Shown: positions 44,015-55,900 of the stretch, piece after piece
Position numbering within the stretch: the stretch's first letter is position 1
How the letters are laid out: every line of letters begins with the position of its first letter
From: Aphidius gifuensis
Taxonomy: Eukaryota; Arthropoda; Insecta; Hymenoptera; Braconidae
Assembly (NCBI RefSeq): GCF_014905175.1
Contig: NC_057789.1
Location: 12,700,876-12,764,875, forward strand
Length of the DNA: 64,000 bases
Direction: 5' to 3'
The notes under the pieces: model-generated
Databases searched by the model: none
What the model was told of the DNA's origin: nothing
The model's input: only the letters and a program-made list of their open reading frames with translations
Made by a program: the position numbers and the translations under genes

Positions 44015-44977
44015 AAGTGAATATTTTATTATAAAAGTCTACGACCACATGGTCAAAAGTTGACGCTACTACGGAATACGCCGCAGAAAGCATTCCTACT
44101 ATAGTATACCAGTGTAAATTCAGTGTCACCATAAGAGTTAATATATATATATATATTTAGCGAACTTTATACATGTTCTACAATTGTACCAGGCTCTACA
44201 TTAATATCGATACAATTATATACGTAATTCAACTACGATTATTTTATTTGTAATAAAATAATTATTACAAGTTGTCACTGAGGAACCAAGGTTCACACTC
44301 CGTTCAAGGTACAAGCCGTCGTCTGATCTGTAAATTTGAACAACTTCAACCAATGTAAGTACCTTTAAGAAATTCTAATTTAGTGATTGTTTCGCGAGAA
44401 TAATAATAACTTTTGTGGTAATTTCAATTGTGTAAAAATCAAGCGTCATCGTTGTGTCAATTTAGAGTCAGTGTTCTGTTTTTGTGTGTAAAATAAACGG
44501 CTGGATTGCTTCCCAATCCCGTCGAATAATTTCCCGGTTCGTATTTAATCAATCTGACGGGCCGTTTGAATTGAAATAATTGTCAGCGTCTGACTCCACA
44601 ACGACCGCATGGTTTTAACTTCTCTCTTTTCACGCGACGCGCGAATATTGTTAATAAACTAATAGTTTAAGGGTTTTTTGTATCGCATTTTCATGTAAAA
44701 GTTAACTTGCTCGAAATTAAAATAAATTGTGCTCCGATTTTTTATGAAATTACAGGCGTTGTCTAACATTATTTTTATTGAATTATTGTGTTACTTTTTC
44801 GCGTATTTTTCAGGTTCCTTTTTACCTCTCCCTACATTACGTAAAATCGTCTCCCTACCCTTCTAATGTACCTTCACTGGGCAGGATAAACAGGGTTAAA
44901 TTAAATACACATCTAGTTGGATTATTTTATTGGACAAAATCCCTATGTCTAGTAAATGATCCGGCTACGATATTTCA
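44015..44977 (+). repeat. LTR-like repeat L2, copy 2, inside N1
   Basis: It aligns with 26300-27440 (see that entry) and ends CA at 44976-44977 exactly where homology to N1 copy 1 resumes (ATCTCAATTAATTCTTCAAT). About 950 bp of N1 are missing at the insertion site, so this was not a simple insertion. Confidence 0.5.
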
Positions 44978-45108
44978 ATCTCAATTAATTCTTCAATGAC
45001 CTCAATTTTTTTAAATATTGTATAAAGATTTTGAACATCAGCCTTTCCAATTATTATTGGCTTACATGTTGACCACATGTTCACTACCAATGATATCAAT
45101 TTTTCCAT
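44978..45108 (-). pseudogene. N-terminal fragment of the N1 ORF (copy 2)
   Basis: ATG at 45108-45106 starts MEKLISLVVNMWSTCKPIII and the frame runs 43 codons to the L2 junction, collinear with copy 1. This copy preserves the authentic start, where copy 1 has ATA and an extra base. Confidence 0.55.
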
Positions 45109-45786
45109 TTTATTTTATTTTTTATATTTTACACGAACAATTATTTCAATAGTTTAAATACTATATTATCAATTATTTTATATCACATATTAATTTGAAC
45201 GAAAATATTTTGTCTAATTTTTATGTATTATTTTATCATAAAGTACATTTATTATTATTATTATTTTCTGATGAAATCAGGCGTGCCCAACACTTAGTTG
45301 CCACGTGTATCCAGATATTATTATTATTATTTTTATTTTTTCTGACGAAATTTCCACAAATGTGGCGTGTTCAACAGTTCGTTGCCACTTATATACAAAT
45401 TATTATTATTCATATTGACTCACAGAATTTGTTGATTTTCTTCCAATTTATATACGAAAATTTTCTCAACAATTTTTATTTTTAATTTAATGTAATGTAT
45501 TTTATACTTTTTATCAATTTGTATATCAATACTTCTCTTCTCACTCTCGTGATTGAGATTATAATTTCGAGTCAATTATATGTACTTACGACTGAATTTT
45601 CACAATTTTATTAATTTCTTTATTTTATCAAATATTTATATTTCTTTTTTTTATTTTTTATTTTATTTTCTCACCTCGTGGTTTGAGCTGCTAGTTGGAA
45701 GCCAATTGTGAAATTTGGTCACAACTAAAATTTATAATTATTAATTTATATAAATTATTACTCTTTCTCTTCACCGCGTGGTTTGT

Positions 45787-45804
45787 GCCGCTAGTTGGGA
45801 GCCA
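45787..45804 (-). promoter_or_regulatory. Putative primer binding site of N1
   Basis: The minus strand reads TGGCTCCCAACTAGCGGC, two bases after the LTR end TTACA. The TGG start and position fit a tRNA primer site; I cannot name the tRNA. A second copy with two changes lies one tandem unit further on (near 45688-45704). Confidence 0.5.
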
Positions 45805-45806
45805 AT

Positions 45807-46205
45807 TGTAAGGTGTAGTTTCCCTCACTTTACTATTTTACATTTGATTTAATTTTAAAACAAGAATTTTAAACAAAGACACGAAATTTATATTTAATAT
45901 TGAAAGAATAAAACAATTTATTTAACAAGTAGACTATTTAATATGATAATTTAACAAGACACAATATATATATATTACTGGTTGTGAGGTGGCATAGCCA
46001 CATCAACAATACAAATTTACGAGTATAGTTCGGACGCACTGTTTGGCTTGGTGGCCGGACTAGAAGCGAAGAGAGCAGAGTCTCAAGCAACAAGAAGTGA
46101 GTTCTCTAGTACCCACAAATATATACATGGCTAAAACACCTCACTGACTACATCACATAACATGTCAGTGTGGTAGGAGACATCAAATATTTCTATCTCG
46201 CTACA
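45807..46205 (-). repeat. 5' LTR of element N1 copy 2
   Basis: On the minus strand it starts TGTAGCGAGATAG and ends ...ACCTTACA. It shares blocks with the copy 1 LTR at 22453-22899 and is clearly diverged from it. The outer boundary at 46205 is inferred from the TGTA/TACA ends. Confidence 0.6.
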
Positions 46206-46789
46206 ATAGCTTTACCAGTTACAATTTAAAATATTATTGGCTGTAAAAATCATAATAATACTATTGTTATAGTATTTTAAATACGAGCACACTGGCGCGC
46301 TACCGAGTTTCACGATATAGTTCTAATAATTACTTAGTTCTTTTTTATTTTGCAAAAGAATAAAAGAACAAATTCTTCATAAAATTTCTTCATTTATGAA
46401 AATATATATTATCTAATCAATTTTTGGGTATGTCGAGGATAGATGTACGTCCTCCAATTTCCCTCTAAACACAGGTGATAAATTCTCTTCTAATTCTTCT
46501 AAATCTATTCCATGCTAGCTTGTTATGAATAAAATTGAAAAAAAAAAAAAGCTGTAATTCAAGATTAAATTCCTTCTGCTTACAGCAGATCTATTTTAAG
46601 TTAAGTTTGGAAAAATGATTACACAATTCAGGTGTATTTCTATTGATTTTCTTTTGCATACAGCTAATCTATTTCGTTTTCATTTTTATAAATATTTTTT
46701 TTACTGATTTTTATAAAATAGGAATCGATTTATTTAATTGACTTTAAATCCTCCGAAGATCACTCTTTGTTCATTCGATTTATTTCGTT
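46206..46789. other. AT-rich, no gene
   Basis: Includes GAGCACACTGGCGCGCTACC near 46290, which recurs in similar form at 46970-46990. A loose pair of segments with CTGCTTACAGC.GATCTATTT and TTGCATACAGCTAATCTATT (46578, 46653) looks like a duplication. No coding sequence. Confidence 0.45.
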
Positions 46790-46794
46790 AACGA

Positions 46795-46975
46795 CACAAT
46801 AACAAACTACGTCTCACTCACTCTTTTTTTTTGTTTTTTGTTGCTAACGAAATAAATGAAAAATAACAGAAATAAACAAAAAACTATATAAGAGTGAGTG
46901 AGAAGAACAACGACCAATCAAATGTCCGGAAGAACAAGAAATGATGTCTGTCCTTTTTATGTAAGGACGAGCACA
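46795..46975 (+). repeat. Direct repeat flanking the satellite, left copy
   Basis: Contains ACTCACTCTTTTTTTTTG, AAGAGTGAGTGAGAA, GACCAATCAAATGTCCGGAA and TGTCCTTTTTATGTAAGGA. The same order occurs at 48592-48750, and a weaker version at about 34340-34440. Confidence 0.7.
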
Positions 46976-47094
46976 TTGGCGCGCTACGCGCGCCTGTATC
47001 TATACCTTCTAAAAGGTTCATTGTTCATTGAATTTATAAACACAAGCATTATTATAAAAAAAAAAAGAATGAATAAATTGACGAAAAATTTTTG

Positions 47095-48590
47095 AATTTA
47101 TTTATTTACACATGAATCACACATAATTCACACGTAAATTTAAGTCTAATAACATCAAGATTGAATGTTTACTGAAAAAGTTGTGCTACCTTAATATGTC
47201 AATTTTAAAAAAAAATATTTTAAAAAATTTTGTTTCTGAATAATTTCTTCACACATAAAAAACACATAATTCGCACAAAATTATGAGCCCAAGTGCATTG
47301 AGATCCGATGATTATTGAGAAAGTTGTGCTAGCTTAATATGTCAATTTAAAAAAAAAAAGTAAAAAATATTTTAAAAAAATTTTGTTTTTGAATTATTTC
47401 TTCACACATGAAAAACACGTAATTCGCTTAAAATTTCAAGCCCAATTACATCAAGATCTAGTAATTATTAAAAAAGTTGTGCTAGCTTAATACGCCAATT
47501 TTTAAAAAAAATGTAAAAAATAAAAAAAAAAATTTCTTTCAAATTTATTTCTTCACACATGAAAAACACATAATTCGCGCAAAATTATCAGCCCAAGTGC
47601 ATTGAGATCCGATGATTATTGAGGAAGTTGTGCTAGCTTAATATGTCAATTTTAAAAAAAAATGTAAAAAATATTTTAAAAAATTTTGTTTTTGAATTAT
47701 TTCTTCACACATGAAAAATACATAATTCGCTTAAAATTTAAAGCCCAATTGCATCAAGATCTAATAATTATTAAAAAAGTTGTGCTAGCTTAATACGCCA
47801 ATTTTTATAAAAAATGTAAAAAATATTTTAAAAAATTTTGTTTTTGAATTATTTCTTCACACATGAAAAACACATAATTCGCTCAAAATTTCAAGCCCAA
47901 TTGCATCAAGATCTAATAATTATTAAAAAAGTTGTGCTAGCTTAATACGCCAATTTTAAAAAAAAATGTAAAAAATAAAAAAAAAATTTTCTTTCAAATT
48001 TATTTCTTCACACATAAAAAACACATAATTCGCGAAAAATTATTAGCCCAAGTACATTGAGATCCGATGATTATTGAGGAAGTTGTGCTAGCTTAATATG
48101 TCAATTTTAAAAAAAAATGTAAAAAATATTTTAAAAAATTTTGTTTTTGAATTATTTCTTCACACATGAAAAATACATAATTCGCTCAAAATTTCAAGCC
48201 CAATTGCATCAAGATCTAATAATTATTAAAAAAGTTGTGCTAGCTTAATACGCCAATTTTTATAAAAAATGTAAAAAATAAAAAAAAAATTTTCTTTCAA
48301 ATTTATTTCTTCACACATAAAAAACACATAATTCGCGCAAAATTATGAGCCCAAGTGCATTGAGATCCGATGATTATTAGGAAAGTTGTGCTAGCTTAAT
48401 ATGTGAATTTTTATAAAAAATGTAAAAAATAAAAAAAAAATTTTCTTTTAAATTTATTTCTTCACACATAAAAAACACATAATTCGCACAAAATTTTAAG
48501 CCCAAGTGCATTGAGATCCGATGATTATTGAGAAAGTTGTGCTAAATTTGTCAATTTTAAAATAAAAATATCAAAAAAAATTTGGTTTAC
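47095..48590 (+). repeat. 152-bp satellite, about 10 copies, two monomer types
   Basis: Each unit contains TTTCTTCACACATRAAAAAC, ACATAATTCGC, AAGCCCAA, a variable segment, GTTGTGCTAGCTTAATA and A-runs. TTCTTCACACAT recurs at about 152-bp intervals from 47245 to 48461. Type A reads AAGTGCATTGAGATCCGATG ATTATTGA...ATATGTCAATTT; type B reads AATTGCATCAAGATCTARTA ATTATTAA...ATACGCCAATTT. From about 47255 the order is A B A B B A B A A. The first unit (47100) is the most diverged. No coding sequence. Confidence 0.92.
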
Positions 48591-48591
48591 T

Positions 48592-48750
48592 CGCTCTTTT
48601 TTTTTTGTTTTTTCGTTGCGAAAGAAATAAATAAAAAAATAATAGAAAAAGGCAAACAGAAAGAAATTCGTATAAGAGTAAGTGAGAAAAAAACAATGAC
48701 CAATCAAATGTCCGGAAGACCGATGATGTTTGTTCTTTTTATATTAGGAT
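48592..48750 (+). repeat. Direct repeat flanking the satellite, right copy
   Basis: CTCGCTCTTTTTTTTTTG, AAGAGTAAGTGAGAA, GACCAATCAAATGTCCGGAA and TGTTCTTTTTATATTAGGA match the left copy at 46795-46975. Its right edge is only a few bases from the truncated 5' end of the hemocytin relic. Confidence 0.75.
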
Positions 48751-48756
48751 TTATAT

Positions 48757-51700
48757 TCAAGGTAAAGAATATATACTAACATTAAATGACACTATATCAC
48801 TATTTCACACGAATAAAAAAAAAATACTTCCAATAACAGCTCAATTAACTGAACTAAGATTTGAAATGTCAGGTAATTTAATTGTTGCATCACTTCATAC
48901 TATTGGTATTAATTTAAAATGGGATGGTGGTTTATTCGTACGAATAAAATCAAATGAATCATTGTGAAATAGAACTGCTGGTTTATGTGGAAGAATGAAT
49001 GGTAATCCTGCTGATGATAAAACAAGAAAAGATCATAGTCATTCAATTAATTTAGCAACATTTATTGCTAATTGGAAAATTGATAAAACATGTGATGATA
49101 ATTTAGCAAGCAATCATAAATTCAAATCAGATATTACTGAAGAATCTATTTAATTTTGTGATAGTTTATTTGCTGATTTAAGATTTAAGGGTTGTTCAAA
49201 AACACTTGATCTTGCTGCATTACAAAGTACTTGTCAATTGGATTATTGTAATTGTCATGAAGTTGATAAAAGAAAATGTGCGTGTGAAGCAATGAATGTC
49301 TACGTTCGTCAATGTTATCATGATAGATTAACAAAAACATTATCATGGCGTCATCAAAATCTATGTCCAATGAACTGTACAGGTGGGAGAATTTATAACA
49401 GCTGTGGATCAAAATATCAGCAAAGTTGTGGTGAAGACCTGACACAAGCTAAAAAAATAATTGACATTGAAGATTGTGAGGAAGGTTGTTTTTGTCCTGA
49501 GGGAATAATATTTCATGAAAACAAATGTATTACTCCAGGAGAATGTCCATGTAGATTACGAGGTAAATCATTTCCACTAAGTACAATTATACCAAAAAAA
49601 TTGTAATACTTGTACTTGTGTTGCTAGACAATGGATTTATACACAAGTTATTTGTAGCTCAAGATGTTCAGTTGTTGGTGATCCTCATTATGTTACATTT
49701 GAGGGTAAACGTTATGATTTTATGGGTAAATGTAGCTATTATCTTGTTAAAGGTGATAATTACAGTATTGAAGCTGAAAATGTAGCATGTCTTGGTGCAA
49801 TATCTGAAAGTATGGGATTAATACCATCAGATTCACCATCATGTGTTAAATCAATAAAAATATGTCAAAAAAATTTAACAATAAAGCTTAAACAAAGTCA
49901 TCAAGTTGAAATTAATAATGAAGAAATAACGAAATTTCCAATTATCAATAGTAATACTAAAATACGTATTGCAAGTAGTACTTTCATTGTTGTTCATATG
50001 CCAAATAATTTAGAAATATGGTGGGATGGTATATCAACAGTTTACATAAATGCACCATCAACATTTTATGGAAATACAAAAGGTCTATGTGGTACATTTA
50101 CGAATAATTAAAAAGATGATTTTTTAACACCAAGTAATGATATTGAACAATCAATTTTACCATTTACAAATAAATGGGAAACAAATAAACAATGTGAAGA
50201 TATATTAAAAGAAGATACAACACATCCATGTGATAAAAATCCTGAACGTTTATCAAATGCTGAAAAACATTGTTCAATAATATGGAGTAATGTTTTTTCA
50301 TCTTGTCATTGGCATGTTGATCCAGAAGAATTTTATAAAAATTGTAAATATGATATGTGTTCTTGTGAAAGGAATATTGAAAGATGTTTATGTCTAATAT
50401 TATCATCATACGCAAAAAGAATGTGCTGAAGTTGGTGTTAAAATAATATGGCGAACAGAAGTATCAGAATGTTAGCTTCATTGTCCAGCTGGTCAGGAGT
50501 ATCAAATTTGTGGTAACAGTTGTACAAGATCATGCAATGATATATCATTTAATCATGTTAATAATATTCATAAAATATGTAATCGTGAATGTGTTGAAGG
50601 ATGTAATTGTCCAGAGGGACAAACTCTTGATAGTCATGGTGAATGTGTTGACATTGATTTATGTCCATGCTACAATGAGAGTATGGAATTTAAACCTGGT
50701 TATCGTGGAATACGTGCTGGAATAAAATGTCAAAATATATGCACGTGTAAAAATGCTATTTGGTCTTGTCAAGAAGCAACTGATGATGAAATTAAAAAAT
50801 ATCCATCATCAGATAGTCTCCAGACAATTTGTAGTACAATGAAAAATCTTGAGTTGACAAATTGTGAACCAGCAATACCAAGCACATGTAGAAATATGAA
50901 TGACAAAATTATTTATTCACCAACAATTTGTATGCCTAGTTGTATTTGTAAAAAAGGATGTGTACTTGATTCACCAAGTGATAATTGTGTTAAACAAGAA
51001 AGTTGTCCATGTTATCATGGTGGTAAAAGTTATACAGATGGATCAACAATGCAAGAAGAATGTAATACTTGTAAATGTGATAAAGGACATTGGAAATGTA
51101 CAGATAAAATATGTCCAGGTATATGTTCTGTTTGGGGTGATTCACATTATAAAATATTTGATGATAAAACATATGATCTCCAAGGTGCATGTGATTATGT
51201 ATTTGTTGAAGGTAGTTCTGGTGCTGATGATTGTTTTGAAATATCAACAAAAAATGTACCATGTGGTACATCATGGGTAACATGTTCAAAAGCCATAACA
51301 TTAAGTATTGAAACAGCAAATAATCGTGAAAAAATAACTCTAACAAATGACAAACAATTATCATTAAATAATTATCAAAGAATTGCTGTTAGATATGCAG
51401 GTGAATTTTCATTCTTAGATGTGCCTGATTTAGGTTTAGTTGTACAATGGGATAAAGGTACGAGAGTTTATATTAAACTTGATCCAAAATGGAAAAGTAA
51501 AACAAAAGGTTTATGTGGTGATTATAATGACAATAGCCAAAATGATTTTAAAACACCACCAGATGGAATATCAGAAGTATCAGCACGTATATTTGGTGAT
51601 TCATGAAAAAAAAAAAATAATTGTCCAGAGCCAAAAGATATAACTGATACATGTGCACAACATCCAGAAAGAAAAATATGGGCTGTTGAAAAATGTGGTA

Positions 51701-54352
51701 AATTAAAGACAAGTTTATTTGAAGCATGTCATTCAGAGGTTGACATTGAGCCTTACATTTAAAGATGTATATTTGATACATGTGGTTGTGATCAAGGTGG
51801 TAATTGTGAGTGTCTTTGTACTGCGCTTGCTGCTTATGCTCATGAATGTAATAATCGTGTTGTTCCAATTAAATGGCGATCTAAAAATTCATGTCCAATG
51901 CAGTGTGATGAAAAATGTAGTAATTATTCACCATGTATATTAACATGTCCGAGAGAAACATGTTTGTGTAGTCATGTAAAATTATTTGTAATGGTTTGCC
52001 ATGTACATCAACAACATCAACAACAACAACAAGACCAGCTATTGTGTATATGGAAGAATCCGAAGAATGTATTGATGGCTGGACACCATGGATAAATAAA
52101 CATTCAATTGAAAAATCTAATAATGAAACGAAATCAATAACAGGAGCAATTGACACTGAGCCATTACCTTCAATGATTGATTTACTTGAATTTAATAATT
52201 CATCACGTTGTACAAAAGACAAAATGATTGACATTAAATGTCGAAGTATTGATGGTCATATAAGTCCAAAAGAAACTGGTCTAGATGCTGAGTGTAGTTT
52301 GGAACGTGGTTTAATTTGTCAATCAAATGGTAATTAATTACCTTGTGTTGATTTCGAAATAAGTGTTTTATGTAAATGTGAAAATACTACTGCATCAGAT
52401 AATTGTGATATTACTCGACCGAGTCAAGCTGATCCAATTGATTGTCATGTATTTTATAAGTGTGCTCCTGGTACTAATGGTGCAACAAAATTAATTCAAA
52501 AAACATGTGGAAAAGATATGTTTTATAATCCAGTTGCGATGATTTGTGATTGGTGGTATAATGTTATTACTTTACGTCCATTATGCAGACCAACTTTATC
52601 TCCAGCAGTAACAACAGTAACATCAACAACAACGACAGAAACTCTATTGATGGTATGATTGAGACTGTGTGCCAGGTTGTACTGCTAAAGATAGAAAAAC
52701 TTGTGGAAAAAATAAATACTGGCGAGATCCTGAAACATGTGTTGATATTGCTGATTGTAATTGTATATCCCACAATGAAGAATCTGTAAAACCTGGTGTT
52801 GTTATCGAAGAAACAAATTGCAAAAGATGCCAGTGTCTTAGTAATTTTTATACTTGTGATAATACATCTTGTGAAAAATCTACAACAGTTGAAACGACAA
52901 ATCCAACAGTAATTGATACAACAACGCCAGTAATATCATTGACAACAAATATTATTATTGTACCAAGTACACTATCACCAGCAGCACCATGTATTAGTAA
53001 ACACTACAATAGTCTTGTTGAATATTTCAAGGGAACCTCTGAAGTCATTGAGTATAATTCAAGCAGCTCAGAAGACGATCAGCCATAGAATCATAATCCA
53101 AAATTTTGGCAAGCAAAATATACCAATACCAATCAATGGTACGAAATTACATTACCAAAATTAGAACCAATTTATAGTATAATTATTTCTGGTGATCCAA
53201 TTGACAATAAATTTGTAACAAGTTATAAATTACTTTATTCACAAGATGATCATGAATTTTCATACATGCCAGATACTTTATCTGGTCCGATTGATGCATT
53301 TACACCGGTTAAACATATTTTCACATCTCCAATTGAGGCTAAAATAATAAAAATAAATCCACAAACTTGGCATAATGGTATATCAATGTCAGTTGATTTA
53401 AATGGTTGTAATAAGCTCCAAACTGTAACTCCAAAGATAATAATTGATAAAGAAGAAGAAACATCAAAACCAATATGTGATGAACCAATGGGTTTTGATA
53501 ATTGTGTTATGATTGATGAACAAGTTACAGTATCATCAACAACTGATTCATCATTATTGTCAAATATTAAATTATCATCACCAGGTATTTGCCAACGAAA
53601 ACTGTGAAAATAGAAATATAACTGGTATTGAAACGAAGGGAGCAAATAATATTTGGACAATTGCTTACAAAATATATTATGGTAACGATGGTGTCAATTG
53701 GAATCCAATTATTGATCTTTTAAATATTAAAAAAATATTTACAGCTAATTTTAATGATAAAATAACAAAAATTAATAATTTGACAAAACCAATACAAGCA
53801 CAATATTTAAAAATACAACCAATTCAATGGCATCAACATGTTGGATTAAAAGTTGAACTTCATGGTTGTTTTATTTCATATCCAATCATTACAAATAAAC
53901 CAATTAAAATTCAATCAGCTTGCAATGTATGTCATGAAATATTTTTAGGATATGATAATGTATGTAAATGTAATGGAGTATTATGGTGGAATGGTGCAGC
54001 TTGTGTTGAAAAACATAATTATCCTTGTGCTTATCATGGTGTGCCTTATGTTGTTAGTGCAACATTTGAATCTTCTTATTATCGAAAATGTATTTGTACA
54101 ATGACTGGTATTGTTGATTGTTACAATTAATTCGTTGATTGTTATAATTAATTAATCGTTCCAAATAATCACTCGACAATAATTGAGGTGACGACTGTTA
54201 AAATTAGAAATGTAACGACACTTCAGTGTGAACATCGAGTATGTCCACCAGGTTATAAATTAGTTCCTGTTAATCAAAATTCAAAAGAAAGTGGTACCAA
54301 AAAAAGAAGTCGAGGAAGACCAAAAGAAACAAGAATAATTAGTCATGAATAA
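48757..54352 (+). pseudogene. Hml: Hemocytin/hemolectin pseudogene, 5'-truncated, no visible introns
   Basis: A 5.6-kb coding relic. In order: the end of a vWD domain (48757-49130), C8 (49150-49330), TIL (49360-49560), vWD 2 (SVVGDPHYVTFEGKRYDF, 49670-50110), C8, TIL (50475-50680), VWC-like and TIL modules, vWD 3 (SVWGDSHYKIFDDKTYDL, 51128-51600), C8, a Gln/Thr linker, a WxxW mucin module (GWTPWIN, 52070-52370), a CBM14 chitin-binding module (52440-52590), Thr/Ser-rich linkers, and two F5/8C discoidin domains (52990-53415, 53470-53880). This is the hemocytin/hemolectin order: secreted hemocyte proteins acting in clotting and wound sealing. Stops occur at 48965 (TGG to TGA), 49151, 50109, about 50474, 51604, about 51763 and about 52335; frameshifts occur near 49600, 50390, 52000, 52650 and 53590. 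The signal peptide and first D domain are missing. The lack of introns suggests a retrocopy or an intron-poor parent. Confidence 0.9.
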
Positions 54353-54404
54353 ACAATTTTTAATGATGATAATAATTTATTGAATGATACAACAAAGTTA
54401 CAAA

Positions 54405-54540
54405 TAAATTTTAGTTTTAGTTGTACAGTGAGATAAAAGTACTAAAGTTTATATTAAACTTTATCCAAAATGGAAAAGTTAAACAAAAGGTTTATGTGGT
54501 GATTTTAATAACCATCAGGTGGAATATCAGAGTTATATTA
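54405..54540 (+). pseudogene. Duplicated vWD fragment of the hemocytin relic
   Basis: TTTTAGTTGTACARTGRGAT, AAAGT.YK.AGTTTATATTAAAC, ATCCAAAATGGAAAAGT and ACAAAAGGTTTATGTGGTGA match 51430-51590 in order, with a small internal deletion. This is the vWD 3 segment LVVQWDKGTRVYIKLDPKWK repeated 3' of the gene, with stops. Confidence 0.8.
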
Positions 54541-54814
54541 CTTATATCACTCATGTGATATAACTACAACTTTTTATTTAATTATTTTTTTTCTAAATTT
54601 TAAAAGCATAATGTCATGTGTCATGTATATTTAAACTTGTTTTTTTAATTAATATTTATTAATAATTATCATATCTCATTTGATCAAAATTTTATAAACA
54701 AAATATATAAATATAGGTATAAATTTTATAATCAAAATTATTCATAACATGTCATATTGTGTCACACTGTTTGTTTTTATTTATTTTTTTCGGCGCAAAT
54801 ATTTACAACAGCTT
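54541..54814. other. AT-rich, no gene
   Basis: Only A/T-rich sequence; two overlapping open frames from 54749 extend into the minisatellite and are not genes. Confidence 0.4.
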
Positions 54815-55115
54815 CAGCCTTATTTACACTTCATTTACACCTTAAGCCCGCTTTATTTACACCTTATTCACACATTAAGCTCACTTTATTTACACCTTAT
54901 TTACACTTTAAATTCACCTTATCACTACGCGTATATTTTAAATTTTTTTGAATAATACTCTCAAAAAAAATTAATATTCATCGTAAATACACCTTAAACT
55001 CGCCTCATTCCGCCATTTAATTTTTTCTAGTTACTTTTTTATCCCCCAAAAAATGCCTTAAATACGCCTTAAAGCCGCTTTAGAGACGCCTTAAAAACAC
55101 CCAAATGGTGCGAAT
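54815..55115 (+). repeat. TTTACACCTTA minisatellites
   Basis: At 54817-54930 variants of CTTTATTTACACCTTAW repeat with a period of about 12 or 24 bp. At 54985-55110 a related set (ATACGCCTTAAA, GACGCCTTAAAA) continues after an AT interruption. Confidence 0.7.
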
Positions 55116-55900
55116 AGCCTTATTCTTAATTCTAATGTGGTTTATAAAATGCTTGTATGTTATGTTAAGTTACAATGTGTCTGATTACAAAGATTTTAAG
55201 TCAGAAGACTTGACTCTAACGTGATGATAATTACATGGCTATGTTTCGGTTCCCGGTCCCTAACGACAACTGATCTGTCTTAGTATTTTGGGGTGTATTT
55301 GTACTCGTATTTTCTCAGAGTAGGAGACAAAAAAGCTGGTCCCAAATGTGCCGCTATCCGAGGGTATTGCGTTGGTCTATCGTAGATGTAATCTAATCTG
55401 TCGCGTCTGGCTCCAAGAAAGTCGTAAAATTTTTATGTATCCGGTAAAATAGTTTGGGAAAAGTCCCTTTAGTTTGTATATCATTTTATTACTTTTTAAG
55501 TGCATACAGCTGTGTAGTTTTGGGTCTTATCAAATATTTTTATTTTAGTTTCTTAAATTTTGATGAAATCTAAAATCTCGTGAGAAAAGAAACGTCTTGT
55601 GTCGTTATTTTAGTTGATAATTTATGTTTCCTTTTTTTTTATATTTTACGAATTTATAACGTCAACTAGGATATAACAATATTAAAAATACCAATACGTA
55701 ACAATAATATTAATCAATTTACGATATAAATAACACAAAGGTTGTCGAGGAGTAATTAAATTAAAAATTCAAAAGTTCTTATAAAAATTAAATAAAAAAG
55801 TAGGGATGATCCTTGGTGGAAACATCTTTAGCCAATCAAAATTACTGGTTCCTATACTAGTCAGCGTTCAATATTTTGCTTAGACATTTTTTCTAATAAT
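55116..55900. other. No gene recognised
   Basis: The 55180-55440 part is GC-balanced (GTGTATTTGTACTCGTATTT; GGTATTGCGTTGGTCTATCG) with no supportable frame. It may be old transposon sequence. Confidence 0.4.

Larger units (their letters stand above)
43592..46205 (-). mobile_element. LTR element N1, copy 2, with inserted LTR-like sequence
   Basis: Read on the minus strand: LTR (46205-45807), primer site (45804-45787), tandem leader units, leader, ORF start (ATG at 45108-45106, 43 codons), an inserted L2 sequence (44977-44015) in place of about 950 bp of ORF, then the conserved C-terminal ORF block (44014-43861, with one TAA) and an AT-rich tail matching copy 1 to about 43600. The 3' LTR is absent. 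The element abuts the SWIM-MULE relic. Confidence 0.6.

Noticed and set aside
47095..48590. CRISPR-like appearance of evenly spaced repeats
   Set aside because: The whole 152-bp unit is repeated, there are no unique spacers, and the setting is eukaryotic.
50164..51868. Several minus-strand and off-frame open frames in the hemocytin relic
   Set aside because: They are His/Tyr/Val-rich shadows of Cys-rich coding sequence; the plus-strand domain order explains the region.
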